From positions 186,001-250,000 of the forward strand of contig CBDBHI010000092.1 in NCBI GenBank assembly GCA_965205595.1: a stretch of DNA of 64,000 bases, given 5' to 3'. Shown here in pieces: positions 7,822 through 17,255 of this stretch. The position numbers and the translations under genes were made by a program. The DNA is from CATQHP01 sp965205595. Its GTDB lineage: Bacteria; Acidobacteriota; Terriglobia; Bryobacterales; UBA6623. The first letter of the stretch is position 1. Each line of letters starts with the position of its first letter. A model generated the notes under the pieces. That model worked only from the letters and a program-made list of their open reading frames with translations. It searched no databases and had not been told where the DNA came from.

Positions 7822-8667
7822 GTGAAAATGGATGTTCGCATGACGTTGCAGCCAGCGGTCATTTTTGGGCTTGTGAGTGTTCAAGTTATCTAAGATGATG
7901 TGGATCTCGCGGCCTTCGTGGATGGCCGCGATGTGGTTCATGAAGTCGAGAAACTCGCGACGCCGTCGGCGCCAATAGTGTCCGGCGATGATGAATCCGG
8001 TAGCCACTTCCAGCGCGGCGAAAAGCGGCGTCGTGCCGTGCCGCCTGTAGCCGTGCGAGAAGCCCGTCAAGGCCTTGCCGTTGGGCAAGCGTAGCCAGCC
8101 CTGCGCTCGCTCCAAGGCCTGGATGCTCGGCTTCTCGTCGACCGCGAGCACCACGGCGTTTTCCGGCGGGCTGAGGTAGAGTCCGACAATGTCGGCGGCC
8201 TTGCGAGCGAACTCCGGGTCGGTTGACAAACACCAACTGCGCCGCCGCCGCAAGGACACGCCGAGCTGCCGCAGTACGCGCCAGACTTGATGCTTGCTGA
8301 CGTCGCCGAGAGCTTCCGCGAGCAGTTCGCCTGTCCAAGTGGCGTGCCCTTCGGGCGGAGCTTCGTCGAGTTGGCAGAGGATGCGTTTGCGCGTCGCTTG
8401 GTCGTACCGCGCGGGCCTGCCGGAACGCGCTTGATCGCATAATCCCGCCAGACGTTGCTGGGCGAAGCGGGTGCGCCATTTCGACACGCGCGCCGCCGGG
8501 GATCCCAGTTGCCGGGCGATCTCGGCGGTCGAGGTAGCGGCGGCCGCCGGCAGCACAATGCGAGCGCGCTCCACCATGCGCCGTTCGGACTTGTGGCCGC
8601 GCACCCAGAGTCGCAGCGTCTCTTCTTCCTCGGCGTTCAGTCGAATCACCGTTGCCGGTCTTGCCAT
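7822..8667 (-). pseudogene. IS630-family transposase, C-terminally truncated
   Basis: Encodes the first 282 residues of the 356-residue transposase seen intact at 50549-51619. It keeps the N-terminal helix-turn-helix (TSTAEIARQLGSPAARVSKW), the first Asp (VLAVDEKPSIQAL) and the second Asp (HIILDNLNTHKPK). The third catalytic residue, Glu in WMNQVEVWF of the full copy, is lost; the frame instead runs into IS1595 sequence and stops. One residue differs from the full copy in the shared part (Pro instead of Leu before AAAATS). The loss coincides with the IS1595 border, so the two events are linked. Confidence 0.88.
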
Positions 8668-8711
8668 ACCGACATTTTACAGTTAAAGGCCTTACTTTCG
8701 CAAGTTACTAC
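7822..8711 (-). mobile_element. IS630-family element, truncated copy
   Basis: Nearly identical to the complete copy at 50545-51663 but lacking about 230 bp at its transposase 3' end. Homology stops exactly at the right inverted repeat of the IS1595 element (GTGAAAATGGATG begins at 7822). The other end is intact: CAAGTTACTAC to 8711, followed by TA at 8712-8713 as expected for IS630 TA targets. Without one end and the catalytic Glu it cannot transpose by itself. Confidence 0.85.
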
Positions 8712-9269
8712 TAGCTTCGCGCTGCGACACTCGTCCGAGGGGCTGGCGGCGGTATTGCTGGTTGGGTTTCTGTGGCTTTGGGAGCGGGGTGAGACGCGCT
8801 CGGGCCTCTATCCAGCGGTTGCAGGCGCGCTTGCCGGATTGACGTTTTGGGCTCGCTTTCACACGGGGATATTCTTTGTCGGTTGGTTTGTGGCAGGCCT
8901 AGCGTTTCGACGGCGCGAGCGCTATTGGCTTTCGATTGGACAAATGGCAATCGCGTTCGTCGCGGTCTGCGCATCTATGGTGGTCGTCGACAGTTGGGGG
9001 TATGGGCGGTTCGAGTTGGCGCCCTGGAATTACTTCGAAGATCAAGTCGTCAAGGATGTTGCAAGTTATTTCGGGGTTTCCGGGGTCGAGTGGTACTTCG
9101 TCGCGGGCAGCTTGGCGTTACTCAACCCGTTGTTCTTTGTTTGGTTCGCGATTGTGATGCAGCGCGGCTGGGGAGATCGTTTTTCGCGCTCGGTGGCGTG
9201 TGGAATCGCTGTGTTTTTCGTCGTTCACTCGTTGACACCGCACAAGGAGCTTCGCTTCTTGGTGCCGCG
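8712..9269 (+). pseudogene. Internal fragment of a GT22 (Alg9/PIG-B-like) mannosyltransferase
   Basis: The frame TSFALRHSSEGLAAVLLVGF and onward encodes about 185 residues with several hydrophobic membrane segments and ends at SLTPHKELRFLVPR. HKExRF in a loop between membrane helices is the signature of family GT22 mannosyltransferases (Alg9, Alg12, PIG-B and bacterial relatives). The 5' end is cut exactly at the TA of the truncated IS630 and the 3' end exactly at the rve-type IS (9270). Neither missing part is seen elsewhere in the window. The gene once encoded a multi-pass inner-membrane glycosyltransferase and is now dead. Confidence 0.75.
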
Positions 9270-10877
9270 TCTTGTCCAATACAAGATGAGCCTGAAGGGA
9301 GGGGTGATTCCAACACAAGATGAGCCTGGAGGTAATTTGGGCAAGGTCGATTAGGAACAGGCAAACTGCGGGCGATGGGAGTCGCCGTGCAGCAAGCCGA
9401 ATCAGTGAGTCTCGATGAGATCGAGAGTTTTCTCGACGGGTGTGGGTCCGTCGAGTTCCAGGCCGGAAGTCGAGCGGATAAATACGCGCTCGTCGAAGGC
9501 GTCCTGAAGAGGCATCATTATGCCGACCAGAAGCGCTCGGTTAAAGGATTGTTGAGACGCTTCCTGAGCAAGCTAACCGGCTTAAGCCGCGCCCAATTGA
9601 CTCGCCTCATCGGGCAGTTTTTGCGCGAAAAGTGCGTTCGGCCGACAGCCTATCGAAGGCGCCGCTTCCCCACCAAGTACAGCCGCGCCGACATCGTTCT
9701 CCTGGCGCATGTCGACCAAGTACAGCAACGTCTCTCCGGGCCGGCGACGCGTCGCATTCTCCAGCGCGAGTTCCAAATCTACAACCGCAAGGAGTTCGAA
9801 CGCCTTGCCGAACTGTCGGTGGGACACCTCTACAACTTGCGCAAACGCGCCGTCTACCGGCGACACAGTTTGCATCTCGACAAGACTCGACCGACACCCG
9901 TGGCGATCGGCGAACGCCGCCAACCCGAGCCGCGAGGACGTCCGGGCTACCTGCGCATCGACACCGTGCACTCGCCCGAACAGGAAGGTGAAAAAGGCGC
10001 CTACAGCATCAACGTGGTCGACGAAGTGACGCAGTGGCAGGCCGTCGGCTGCGTCCAACGCATCAACGAAAATCACCTCATTCCCTTGCTGGAAGGCCTT
10101 TTGGAACAATTTCCATTTATCGTTCGCGGCTTTCACTCCGACAATGGCAGCGAATTCGTCAACCATCAAACCGCTAAACTGCTCGAGAAGTTGCGAATTG
10201 AATTTACGAAGTCTCGCGCGCGCCGTTCGAACGACAATGCCTTGGTCGAAACCAAGAACGGCGCGGTGGTGCGCAAGTGGATGGGCTACCAGTTTTTGCC
10301 CTCGGAAGCGACGCAGGCGATCGACACCTTCTACCGCCAGTGGCTCAACCCGTACTTGAATTTTCATCGCCCATGCGCTTTCGCCAGCGAGCGCCGAGAC
10401 CGCCGCGGCAAGTTGCGCAAGGTGTACGCCGAGTGGAGCACGCCGTGGGAAAAGCTGCTCAGCCTGCCCGCCGAGCAGCGCGGCCTGCGCGCGGATCGCT
10501 CGCTCAAGAAGCTCCAAGCGCGAGCGGACACTTGTTCCGACACCGAGTTTGCCGAGCAACTCGACGCTCAGCGCAACGAACTGCAACGCGTCTGCAAAGA
10601 CCTCGCGATCTGCTGGCGCACGCGCTAGACAACGCCCCGACCCGAGGCGTTGTCGGCTCCTCCGGCCCACGTCCGAAGACGGCCGTGGGGTCTCGCCTGG
10701 GATGGCTGCAAAGGGGGACTGGGGCTGCCGCCCCTTCCCCCTTATGCAATCCCCCTCACCCCGCCCTACGAAGCCACAAATAGCTGTAGCCGCCGACCTC
10801 AACTCACGCTATAATCCCCCTCAACCCGCAGCTGCTTCGCCTCTCTCCTTCAGGCTCATCTTTCAATTGGAAAAGAG
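9270..10877 (+). mobile_element. rve-type insertion sequence, copy 1
   Basis: A 1608-bp element with imperfect terminal inverted repeats: TCTTGTCCAATACAAGATG at the left and the complement of CTCTTTTCCAATTGAAAGAT at the right, both continuing into GAGCCTGAAG. The left end holds a second, direct copy of the AAGATGAGCCTG box about 34 bp inside. Boundaries were set by comparison with copies 2 (21799-23405) and 3 (41056-42661). Flanks TGCCGCG and GCTAAGA do not match, so there is no target duplication here, unlike copy 2. Confidence 0.88.
9375..10628 (+). CDS. rve-type DDE transposase of IS copy 1
   Basis: A 417-residue transposase of the retroviral-integrase (rve) superfamily to which IS3 and IS481 belong; the exact IS family was not assigned. 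The N-terminal half holds DNA-binding helices (about residues 50-160). The catalytic triad is visible as LRIDTVHSPEQ (Asp near 195), GFHSDNGSEFVNH (Asp near 255) and NDNALVETKNGAVV (Glu near 290). It is one of three full-length copies in the window, with the same protein sequence as copy 2. The long antisense frame over it is a G+C-driven shadow. All catalytic residues are present, so it is probably active. Confidence 0.92.
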   Translation: MGVAVQQAESVSLDEIESFLDGCGSVEFQAGSRADKYALVEGVLKRHHYADQKRSVKGLLRRFLSKLTGLSRAQLTRLIGQFLREKCVRPTAYRRRRFPTKYSRADIVLLAHVDQVQQRLSGPATRRILQREFQIYNRKEFERLAELSVGHLYNLRKRAVYRRHSLHLDKTRPTPVAIGERRQPEPRGRPGYLRIDTVHSPEQEGEKGAYSINVVDEVTQWQAVGCVQRINENHLIPLLEGLLEQFPFIVRGFHSDNGSEFVNHQTAKLLEKLRIEFTKSRARRSNDNALVETKNGAVVRKWMGYQFLPSEATQAIDTFYRQWLNPYLNFHRPCAFASERRDRRGKLRKVYAEWSTPWEKLLSLPAEQRGLRADRSLKKLQARADTCSDTEFAEQLDAQRNELQRVCKDLAICWRTR

Positions 10878-11121
10878 GCTAAGAACGACGCAACAGCGAA
10901 GATAAAAAACACAGAACAAAGCTAATAAGCTGTTTAGAATCAATAGTAGTTAGAAAAACAAACCCAATTCAAACCCAATTTGAGCCCAATTTGAGCCCCT
11001 CCGCCGATCACGCGCTCGGCGTGCGTCGATCAACAACACGCGATCAATCTGGCCTGCGGCTCGGCCAAATAAGCCCTCGAAATCCCCACACCCTCCTCCC
11101 AACCCTTATCATGGATGGGCG
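10878..11121. other. Non-coding spacer with short tandem repeat
   Basis: Between IS copy 1 and the hydrolase gene no coding frame is convincing. Bases 10965-11000 contain three degenerate tandem units of CCAATTTGAGCCCAATTTGA type. The first part is A+T-rich and may hold the promoter of the next gene. Confidence 0.5.
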
Positions 11122-12204
11122 ATGGACTCCAAAAACAGTATCCCCAGACGGCCTTTACTAGCCTCGCTTGCGGTCGCGCTCGTTCTAGGTTGGGCTGTGG
11201 TTTCAATCGAGAGCGGCTCAAAGATCGAGGCCGCTTCAAAGCAAGTCTCCGACACCCACGTATTCGACCAGGTAGCACCGGGCGTCTATTTCGCATCGGG
11301 CAGCGGCCCCGTCCACACCGCGAGCAACGCCTTGGTCGTAGTCAACGACGATGACGTCGTCGTGGTCGATTCCCACATCACGCCGGACGCGGCTCGCGCC
11401 CTGATGAAGTCCGTGAAAGCTGTAACCGACAAGCCGATTCGCTATCTCATCAATACCCATTTCCATTTCGACCATGCTCACGGCAACCAAGCTTTCCCCG
11501 ACGGCGTCGAGATTATCGGACACGAATACACTCGAGAAAAGTTACTCGGCGATGTCCTAGATGAACCGACATACAAGGTGATGGGTAGTCCGGCGGCACA
11601 GCAGAAGATCGCCGATACGGTCGAGTCGCAGTTGTCGTCGGCGCCGGCGAGCGACCGCGAAGCCATGCAGTTAAGGCTCAACGTTCTCAAGCGTCACATC
11701 AAATCCCTAGACGAAATCGAGCCGACCCCGCCCACCATCACGGTCACTCAAAAGATGAGCCTTTTCCGCGACGCGCGTGAGATTCAGATCTTGCATCTAG
11801 GTCGCGGTCACACTGGCGGCGATCTTGTGGTCTATTTGCCCGGCGAGAAGGTCCTCTTCACCGGAGACCTCTTCTACGACGGCGCGCCTTACCTAGGCGA
11901 TTCCTTCCCTGAAGAGTTCATCACGACTCTTGAAGCGCTAAAGAAAATCGAATTCGAAGTGATCGTTGCCGGCCACGGCCCGCTGGTCCGAGACCCCAAG
12001 AAAATCGCGGTCCGCCAGGACTATATCCGCCGCTACATCGACGACGTCGCGGCTCTTCGCAAAAAGGGCCGCTCGGCGAAGCAGGCCGGAGCCGAGATAA
12101 GTTTCGCAAACTACGGCCATTTCCCCGGCATCGAATCTCGCAATCGCAGCACAGTCAGACTCGAAGTTTCCAGAATCTACCAATCGCTCAGCGGCCCGCT
12201 CTAA
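11122..12204 (+). CDS. Exported metallo-beta-lactamase-fold hydrolase
   Basis: A 360-residue MBL-superfamily protein with an N-terminal signal or anchor segment (residues about 10-30). All metal ligands are visible: THFHFDHAHGN (HxHxDH) near residue 115, GRGHTGGD near residue 230, TGDLFYDG near residue 250 and VAGHGPLV near residue 285. Sequence style (VAPGVYFASGSG, NALVVVNDDDVVVVD) matches the periplasmic SoxH/quinoprotein-relay-associated group rather than true beta-lactamases, so the substrate is unknown. The ATG at 11122 is the first in frame. It is flanked by repeat copy R2 downstream and appears monocistronic. Confidence 0.85.
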   Translation: MDSKNSIPRRPLLASLAVALVLGWAVVSIESGSKIEAASKQVSDTHVFDQVAPGVYFASGSGPVHTASNALVVVNDDDVVVVDSHITPDAARALMKSVKAVTDKPIRYLINTHFHFDHAHGNQAFPDGVEIIGHEYTREKLLGDVLDEPTYKVMGSPAAQQKIADTVESQLSSAPASDREAMQLRLNVLKRHIKSLDEIEPTPPTITVTQKMSLFRDAREIQILHLGRGHTGGDLVVYLPGEKVLFTGDLFYDGAPYLGDSFPEEFITTLEALKKIEFEVIVAGHGPLVRDPKKIAVRQDYIRRYIDDVAALRKKGRSAKQAGAEISFANYGHFPGIESRNRSTVRLEVSRIYQSLSGPL

Positions 12205-12224
12205 CGTGCATCTTCAACCCCAAG

Positions 12225-12298
12225 GACCTTCGGGCGGGGACTGGCACATGCGATCTCGTAACCTCTCCACCTTGACGACCCCTCGTGTTGCCTGTCCC
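12225..12298 (+). repeat. REPIN-like repeat family R, copy 2
   Basis: 74-bp unit almost identical to copy 1 (a few substitutions, for example TAACCTC for TAATCTC), in the same orientation and between the convergent ends of the MBL hydrolase gene and the GT2 gene. Confidence 0.85.
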
Positions 12299-12321
12299 GT
12301 ACCATGCTAGAGAAATGCTCC

Positions 12322-14784
12322 CTACGTAGTGAGCCGAATAGCAAAGTTATCTTGCGAGCGAGTGAGATTCGGGTTGTAGTATGGGTCGTCCTTGATCCAA
12401 TCGGCCCAGCGTTCGCGGAAGTAGTGATCTTCTTCCGGATGTGTCAGCAAGCCGGCCTGCTCGCGAGACGCCGACTCATAGTGCGTCAACTCCGCGTGCG
12501 GATCGTACACCGTTCGATATCCCTTTTCAAGCGCGCGCAGGCAGTAGTCGACGTCTTGCAGCGAGATTTGCAAATTGACTTCATCGAAACCGTTCAACTC
12601 CTCAAAAACGCTGCGTCGAGTCATCAGGCAGGCAGCCGAGACGGCCGCGCAGTTGCGCGTTGTAGCGGATAAATCGACGTGTCCGTTATCGCCGTCTAGC
12701 GAACCGCGGAATGCGCTTCCAACCAGGCCGCCAATCCCGATCACGACGCCCGCGTGCTGAAGCGTCCCGTCTGGAAATCGTAACCGTGCTCCCACCGCGC
12801 CGATTTCTTTACGGTTCGCATGCTCAACCATCGACCCCAACCAGGTCGGAGTGATCACTTCGACATCGTCATTTAAGAACAGCATTATGGGGGACGATGA
12901 ACCTCCGGCAGCCTGGTTGCAGAGTCGCGAGAAATTAAACGGCCTGAACCGAAAGTCCCTGAGCGTCACTCTGTCGTCGGTTGCTAGAGACGAAACTAGC
13001 TCCGCAACCTCGTGGCCGTCGGAATTGTCGGCGACGAGGATCTTAAAGTTTGAGTACTCGGTTTTTTGAAGCACGCTTTCGAGCGCCATCTTCAGCCGGC
13101 CATCTCGACCGGCGCTTGGAACGACAATCAGCACCTCGGGGTTGGAGTCGAGTAGATAGCGCACATGAAACGAAGATGGCGCGACAGCTTCTACCGACGC
13201 CGACGTTGCCGTTCTCTCAAAGTGAGCCTCAATCGCCCGACGACCGGCGCTCGCTCTCCCGTTCATTAATGCTGGATTCGATAGGCATCCGTCGTCGCGT
13301 CCGACTCTATGGGACAACACTTTAGCGACTCTTTCCACGTCAGATGTGATTTCAGATAGGCGCAGAATGAAGTCGTAAATCGGGTCCACATCTGGCGAAT
13401 CTTGAACGTTGGAAAGTTTTTCAACAACATCACGGCGCGCCACGAAGAAATTGCCGATGTAATTAAATCCTCGCAGCAGCTCTGGCGAGTAGTCGGGCTT
13501 AAAAAAAGGTACTTCCCGGGTGCCGTCATCCAAAACTCGGTCCTCGTCAGCGTAGGCAATAGCGAGTGATGGCTTGCGATCGAAGGCGAGCGTGACTTCA
13601 CTCAGCGCGCTGGGATCAAGCGTGGAATCGCATACGAAAGCTAACAGGCCGCAGTTCGAGTGTCGAATGGCTTCGACGCAATGGCCGGCACTTACCTGCG
13701 TGGGATTCGAGAAGTCAATGCTGACCCTTGCGTCCCTGTTCGCATACGATTCCACTGTAGCCTTGGCTTCGTCCCCCGCGGTCGCGGGCAGCCTCAGACA
13801 GAGCTCCCAGTTGGTGTGAGTTTGCTTGAAAACAGAGTCTATTTGGGCTCGCAAAACCTGTGGACGGAATGCGTTGAGTTCCATGACGACAAGAATCGTT
13901 GAGCTAGCCGCCGCGCCGCTGAGCTCCCTCGTAGCGTTCTTGTTTTTCTTCGCTTGAGCTTCGTGGTATTGAATCCAGACGGAATACGGCGACCCGTGCT
14001 CGATCTTAATTGAGTGCTTCAACGTCGCCTGCCCATGGTCTGTCGTGCGCACCAGAATGGAGAGTTGATGATCGCCCCTCGCGTATTTCGCGCAGTCGAG
14101 ATCGATGAGAAAGCCCGCATCCGACGATCCTCGATAATCTGGCAGATGCATGCCGATGTCAGGACGCCGCCGACCGAAATCTATCGCTATTTCTTGATCG
14201 CCATCTATGGAAGCGGTGACGGCGGCAATGCCCTGTTTGGCCACAGCCCACCCTGAGATGCGGGTGTTTCCGACCAACGGAACGCGCGCGAGCTCCGCTG
14301 GAAATTCGCAAACGATAACGATGTCTCCCCCAGACATACTTTCGTAAAGAATCGATTCATTGATGATTCCGGAGTGGTAATCCGTGCCCGATAAAGGTTC
14401 TTTACCGTGCGCAACGCCTGAAGGGCCGGAAACGCGTTTTAGCAACCAAGCGAGCGGTCGACTGAGTGCCCGGCCGAGACTGGAATTTCTGAGCCATCTG
14501 CGATATCCGCGATTCATCCGCCAGCCCGGACTCCCGGTTAGAAGTTCCAATCGCCACCGTAGAATCTTGTTTTCGACTTCCAGTCTGGCAGGGTCAATTC
14601 TGTCGCGAGCAGCCCTACTGTCGTTAAGCTGTTCAGTGGCGCCGAAACGTTTGTGGCCGTTGGTTGTCAAAGGCTCTCTTGAAATGCAGTCGGGCGCGCG
14701 CAGCGGCCTGGAATCCGCCGGCGTTATCTGACAGCTCGATATGACCTTGGAGCTGCCAGCGAGGTTTCTCACCTCGCATGTCAA
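12322..14784 (-). CDS. Tandem-domain family 2 glycosyltransferase
   Basis: An 820-residue cytoplasmic or membrane-associated protein, probably for O-antigen or exopolysaccharide assembly. Residues about 65-115 form a coiled-coil/amphipathic stretch (ARLEVENKILRWRLELL), followed by a beta domain and then two GT2 domains. The first spans about 290-520 (VFKQTHTNWELCLR, AIAYADEDRV). The second spans about 550-790 (VLIVVPSAGRDGRLKMALES, MLFLNDDVEVITPTWL, LQDVDYCLRALEKGYRTVYD). Such tandem proteins usually transfer two sugars. The longest frame begins with TTG at 14784; the true start is uncertain because no ATG occurs for nearly 90 residues. It is transcribed divergently from the SGNH gene. Confidence 0.85.
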   Translation of the reverse strand: MTCEVRNLAGSSKVISSCQITPADSRPLRAPDCISREPLTTNGHKRFGATEQLNDSRAARDRIDPARLEVENKILRWRLELLTGSPGWRMNRGYRRWLRNSSLGRALSRPLAWLLKRVSGPSGVAHGKEPLSGTDYHSGIINESILYESMSGGDIVIVCEFPAELARVPLVGNTRISGWAVAKQGIAAVTASIDGDQEIAIDFGRRRPDIGMHLPDYRGSSDAGFLIDLDCAKYARGDHQLSILVRTTDHGQATLKHSIKIEHGSPYSVWIQYHEAQAKKNKNATRELSGAAASSTILVVMELNAFRPQVLRAQIDSVFKQTHTNWELCLRLPATAGDEAKATVESYANRDARVSIDFSNPTQVSAGHCVEAIRHSNCGLLAFVCDSTLDPSALSEVTLAFDRKPSLAIAYADEDRVLDDGTREVPFFKPDYSPELLRGFNYIGNFFVARRDVVEKLSNVQDSPDVDPIYDFILRLSEITSDVERVAKVLSHRVGRDDGCLSNPALMNGRASAGRRAIEAHFERTATSASVEAVAPSSFHVRYLLDSNPEVLIVVPSAGRDGRLKMALESVLQKTEYSNFKILVADNSDGHEVAELVSSLATDDRVTLRDFRFRPFNFSRLCNQAAGGSSSPIMLFLNDDVEVITPTWLGSMVEHANRKEIGAVGARLRFPDGTLQHAGVVIGIGGLVGSAFRGSLDGDNGHVDLSATTRNCAAVSAACLMTRRSVFEELNGFDEVNLQISLQDVDYCLRALEKGYRTVYDPHAELTHYESASREQAGLLTHPEEDHYFRERWADWIKDDPYYNPNLTRSQDNFAIRLTT

Positions 14785-15092
14785 TTGTAAGCCGACCGAG
14801 GCTCTTTATAGTTGACGTCGTTTTGAGAAACGCCTAAATAGTGTGATATAAACACCGAAACCTGCCGCCTCACTTCCGCTGTGGGGCGTTCCGGCTCGGA
14901 TCAGGCTGTCGCACGGCGTTTCCTAAGCGCGACAACTGGCGCAGTGATCTCAACGGCGGCTTCAGGTTAAGCTACTCAATTACCCGGCCTCTCCCCTCGT
15001 TCGCAGGCAAACGAGCTGTGAAGCTTGTTCACGAGCCGCGCGACTCGCGGGGGACCGTGAAGCATGGCGTCGGCGGTTGAGTGGTCACTGTA
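14785..15092. other. Divergent intergenic region
   Basis: 308 bases between the GT2 gene (minus) and the SGNH gene (plus). It holds one good plus-strand promoter candidate at 14823-14852 and a G+C-rich stretch with possible weak hairpins near 15005-15055. No coding frame or known RNA was recognised. Confidence 0.5.
14823..14852 (+). promoter_or_regulatory. Candidate sigma-70 promoter for the SGNH gene
   Basis: TTGAGA (14823-14828), an 18-base spacer and TATAAA (14847-14852). The implied 5' leader is long, about 230 bases. Confidence 0.45.
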
Positions 15093-16160
15093 ATGAATCA
15101 AATTGGTTCCAAGTCTTGGGCTCACCAATTGTTCTCGTCGGTGCTGATTCTCTGCGTTTGCTTTTCGATCGCCGAAGTTGTTCTGCGCCGGCTAGCGCCG
15201 ATTCGACTGGCTGGGATACAGAGCACATATCAGTTTGATCGCGAACTGGGACTTCGCCTGCGGCCGGGCGGGCGGGCGTGGGAGAGCAGCGACTATCTCA
15301 AAGAGGTTTGGGTAAATTCACTCGGCACGGTCAACTTTCAGGAGTCGTTCGAATCCTACCCGATCCGTATTTTTGCGCTTGGTGACTCCTACACTCAGGG
15401 CACCGGTCTTCTCGCCGATGCCGCATACCCGTTTCAGTTGGACCTTGCCTTGAACGAGGACGAGTCTGGGCTCTACGTACCGCGCTACGCGATCGTGAAT
15501 TTGGGTCTCGCGGCTTTCGGAGGTGAACAGTCGCTACTCGCGTTGCGACGTTACGCCGAGAGCCTTGGATCGCCGCGAGCCTGCCTGTACCTTGGGGCCG
15601 AGAACGACTACAGTGACGATCTTCTATTTCGTGCGGGGTATCGGCACGAGCAAGTCGTAGAGGGCAGCCCCAAGTGGGGCCGGCTGGTCAAGCCGATACT
15701 GTGGGCCTCTCGGCTTGAGCTTTTCAAGCGACTGAAGATTGCAGTTTCACTACTTCGACGGAAACAGATATTCGCGGGGGCTGGCGCCGATGATGCGGTT
15801 GCAGCCGAGCCGAACTCCCCGTCCGCGGCGGAGCAATCGTGGGAAGTTATCGAGCGAATACGGGCTACCTGTCTTGACTACGGCGCTCCCCTAATTGTGA
15901 GTTGGGCCGCGCCCGGCCGCTCGTACAGCTGGCTCAAAGCGCGAGCGGGCGAGCAAGACATTCAATTCGCCGATTGGTGGCCGCGCGTGGAGTCAGTCAT
16001 AAAGGCCGTGCCGGGCACGCCGCTGCCGAATCCGCACTCGGGCGGACATTGGCGGCCCTGGGTCAATCGGTCGATTGCGAGCGCGTTCGAGCGTGAGCTT
16101 CGCGGCCTAAATTTAGTTCCAGCGAAGCCTGGGAAGTCTGACGCGAATCGCGCTGAGTAA
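15093..16160 (+). CDS. Membrane-anchored SGNH/GDSL-type hydrolase
   Basis: A 355-residue protein with an N-terminal membrane segment (residues about 9-28) and an SGNH fold. Block I is FALGDSYTQGTG (Ser near residue 98), block III is LGAENDYSDD with the oxyanion Asn, and a C-terminal NPHSGGHWRPW supplies the catalytic His. Relatives act as acetylesterases or acyltransfer accessory proteins on surface polysaccharides. A GTG upstream at 15081 is in frame, but ATG 15093 opens a normal signal-anchor. With the divergent GT2 gene it suggests a small glycan-modification locus; the substrate is unknown. Confidence 0.75.
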   Translation: MNQIGSKSWAHQLFSSVLILCVCFSIAEVVLRRLAPIRLAGIQSTYQFDRELGLRLRPGGRAWESSDYLKEVWVNSLGTVNFQESFESYPIRIFALGDSYTQGTGLLADAAYPFQLDLALNEDESGLYVPRYAIVNLGLAAFGGEQSLLALRRYAESLGSPRACLYLGAENDYSDDLLFRAGYRHEQVVEGSPKWGRLVKPILWASRLELFKRLKIAVSLLRRKQIFAGAGADDAVAAEPNSPSAAEQSWEVIERIRATCLDYGAPLIVSWAAPGRSYSWLKARAGEQDIQFADWWPRVESVIKAVPGTPLPNPHSGGHWRPWVNRSIASAFERELRGLNLVPAKPGKSDANRAE

Positions 16161-16259
16161 TCGCATGCTTTGGTCGTCAGCTGCTCAGAGTTAGGGCTGG
16201 GCAGCATACCGGACCCCGTATGTATCTACAATAGTGCTGCGATTGACTCCGCTGCCGGC

Positions 16260-17171
16260 ATGAAATATTTTTTAGGCATATTGCTGTTTGTAGCAGCCTA
16301 CTCCACGCTGGCGCAGGGGCCGCCCCCAGAGCTGGATTACAAAGTCGACGCCGGCTGGCCCTTGTTCCCTCGTGGCTTGAACTTCGGTCCGGCGGCCTCA
16401 GTCGACACCGACCACGCTGGAAACGTCTATATCTTCAGAAGGGTCGAGCCGCCCGTTCTGGTCTTCACTGCCGCCGGCGAGTTCGTCAGAGCATTCGGCG
16501 ACGATCTTTTTACCAACCCACACGGCGTTCGCATCGACGCTGACGGAAACGTGTGGGGCATTGACGATGGCTCCCACGTTGCGATTAAGATGAATTCCGA
16601 GGGCCGCGTGTTGATGGTGCTCGGCCGGCATGGCTTTGCCGCCAAGGCGCGTGACCGTTTCGACGGTCCGACTGATATCGGTTTCGGCCCGGCGGGTGAG
16701 CTTTACGTCGCGGACGGAAACAATGCGCGCATCGTGAAGTTTTCAAGCGAGGGACGGTTCATCAACGAGTGGGGCCGGTCTGGTGAAGGTGAGGGAGAGT
16801 TTAATCTTCCACACGGCATTGCAGTCGACCGGCAGGGGCTCGTATACGTCTGCGATCGTGATAACGACCGCGTTCAAGTTTTTGACGCGGACGGGAAGTT
16901 CCTGCGGCTATGGACAGACGTCGGCAGACCCTTTGGAATTGATATCGCGGAGGATCAGTCGATTTTTATCGGCGACGCCGGTGGGCACCAATTCTTCAAG
17001 TTGAACGATGGCGGCACGATTCTCGGCAGGCATGGATCAGAAGGCGAAATGCCGGGCGAGTTGGGATTGGGTCCACACCACCTCGCCGTGACTCCTGACG
17101 GAACCGTTTACACGACGGAAATTCCCAATCTGCGGGTTCAGAAGTTTGTGCCGGCTGGGTTGCGGCCATAG
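16260..17171 (+). CDS. Secreted NHL-repeat (six-bladed propeller) protein
   Basis: A 303-residue exported protein. A clear signal peptide (MKYFLGILLFVAAYSTLAQ) sets ATG 16260 as the start, although the frame is open from 16170. The mature part consists of NHL-type blades: DHAGNVYIFRR, DADGNVWGIDDGSH, GPAGELYVADGNNARIVKFS, LPHGIAVDRQGLVYVCDRDN (with DRVQVFD) and TPDGTVYTTEIPNLRVQKF. It resembles peptidylglycine alpha-amidating-lyase-like propellers, but catalytic identity cannot be claimed. NHL propellers commonly mediate protein, carbohydrate or metal-dependent interactions outside the cytoplasm. It lies about 100 bases after the SGNH gene on the same strand. Confidence 0.8.
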   Translation: MKYFLGILLFVAAYSTLAQGPPPELDYKVDAGWPLFPRGLNFGPAASVDTDHAGNVYIFRRVEPPVLVFTAAGEFVRAFGDDLFTNPHGVRIDADGNVWGIDDGSHVAIKMNSEGRVLMVLGRHGFAAKARDRFDGPTDIGFGPAGELYVADGNNARIVKFSSEGRFINEWGRSGEGEGEFNLPHGIAVDRQGLVYVCDRDNDRVQVFDADGKFLRLWTDVGRPFGIDIAEDQSIFIGDAGGHQFFKLNDGGTILGRHGSEGEMPGELGLGPHHLAVTPDGTVYTTEIPNLRVQKFVPAGLRP

Positions 17172-17255
17172 TTTTCGGTACAGGTTAGAGGATTCCGATA
17201 AGGGCTGTGCGCTGTTTCGACAGGCCGAACATCGAATGTTCGATCTCCGCGGGGA

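Noticed and set aside
9582..10802. Long minus-strand ORF (406 codons) opposite the transposase of IS copy 1, with counterparts at 22111-23277 and 41105-42235
   Set aside because: It is the complement of a clear DDE transposase; it recurs only because the IS recurs, and its translation is a low-complexity G+C-driven shadow.
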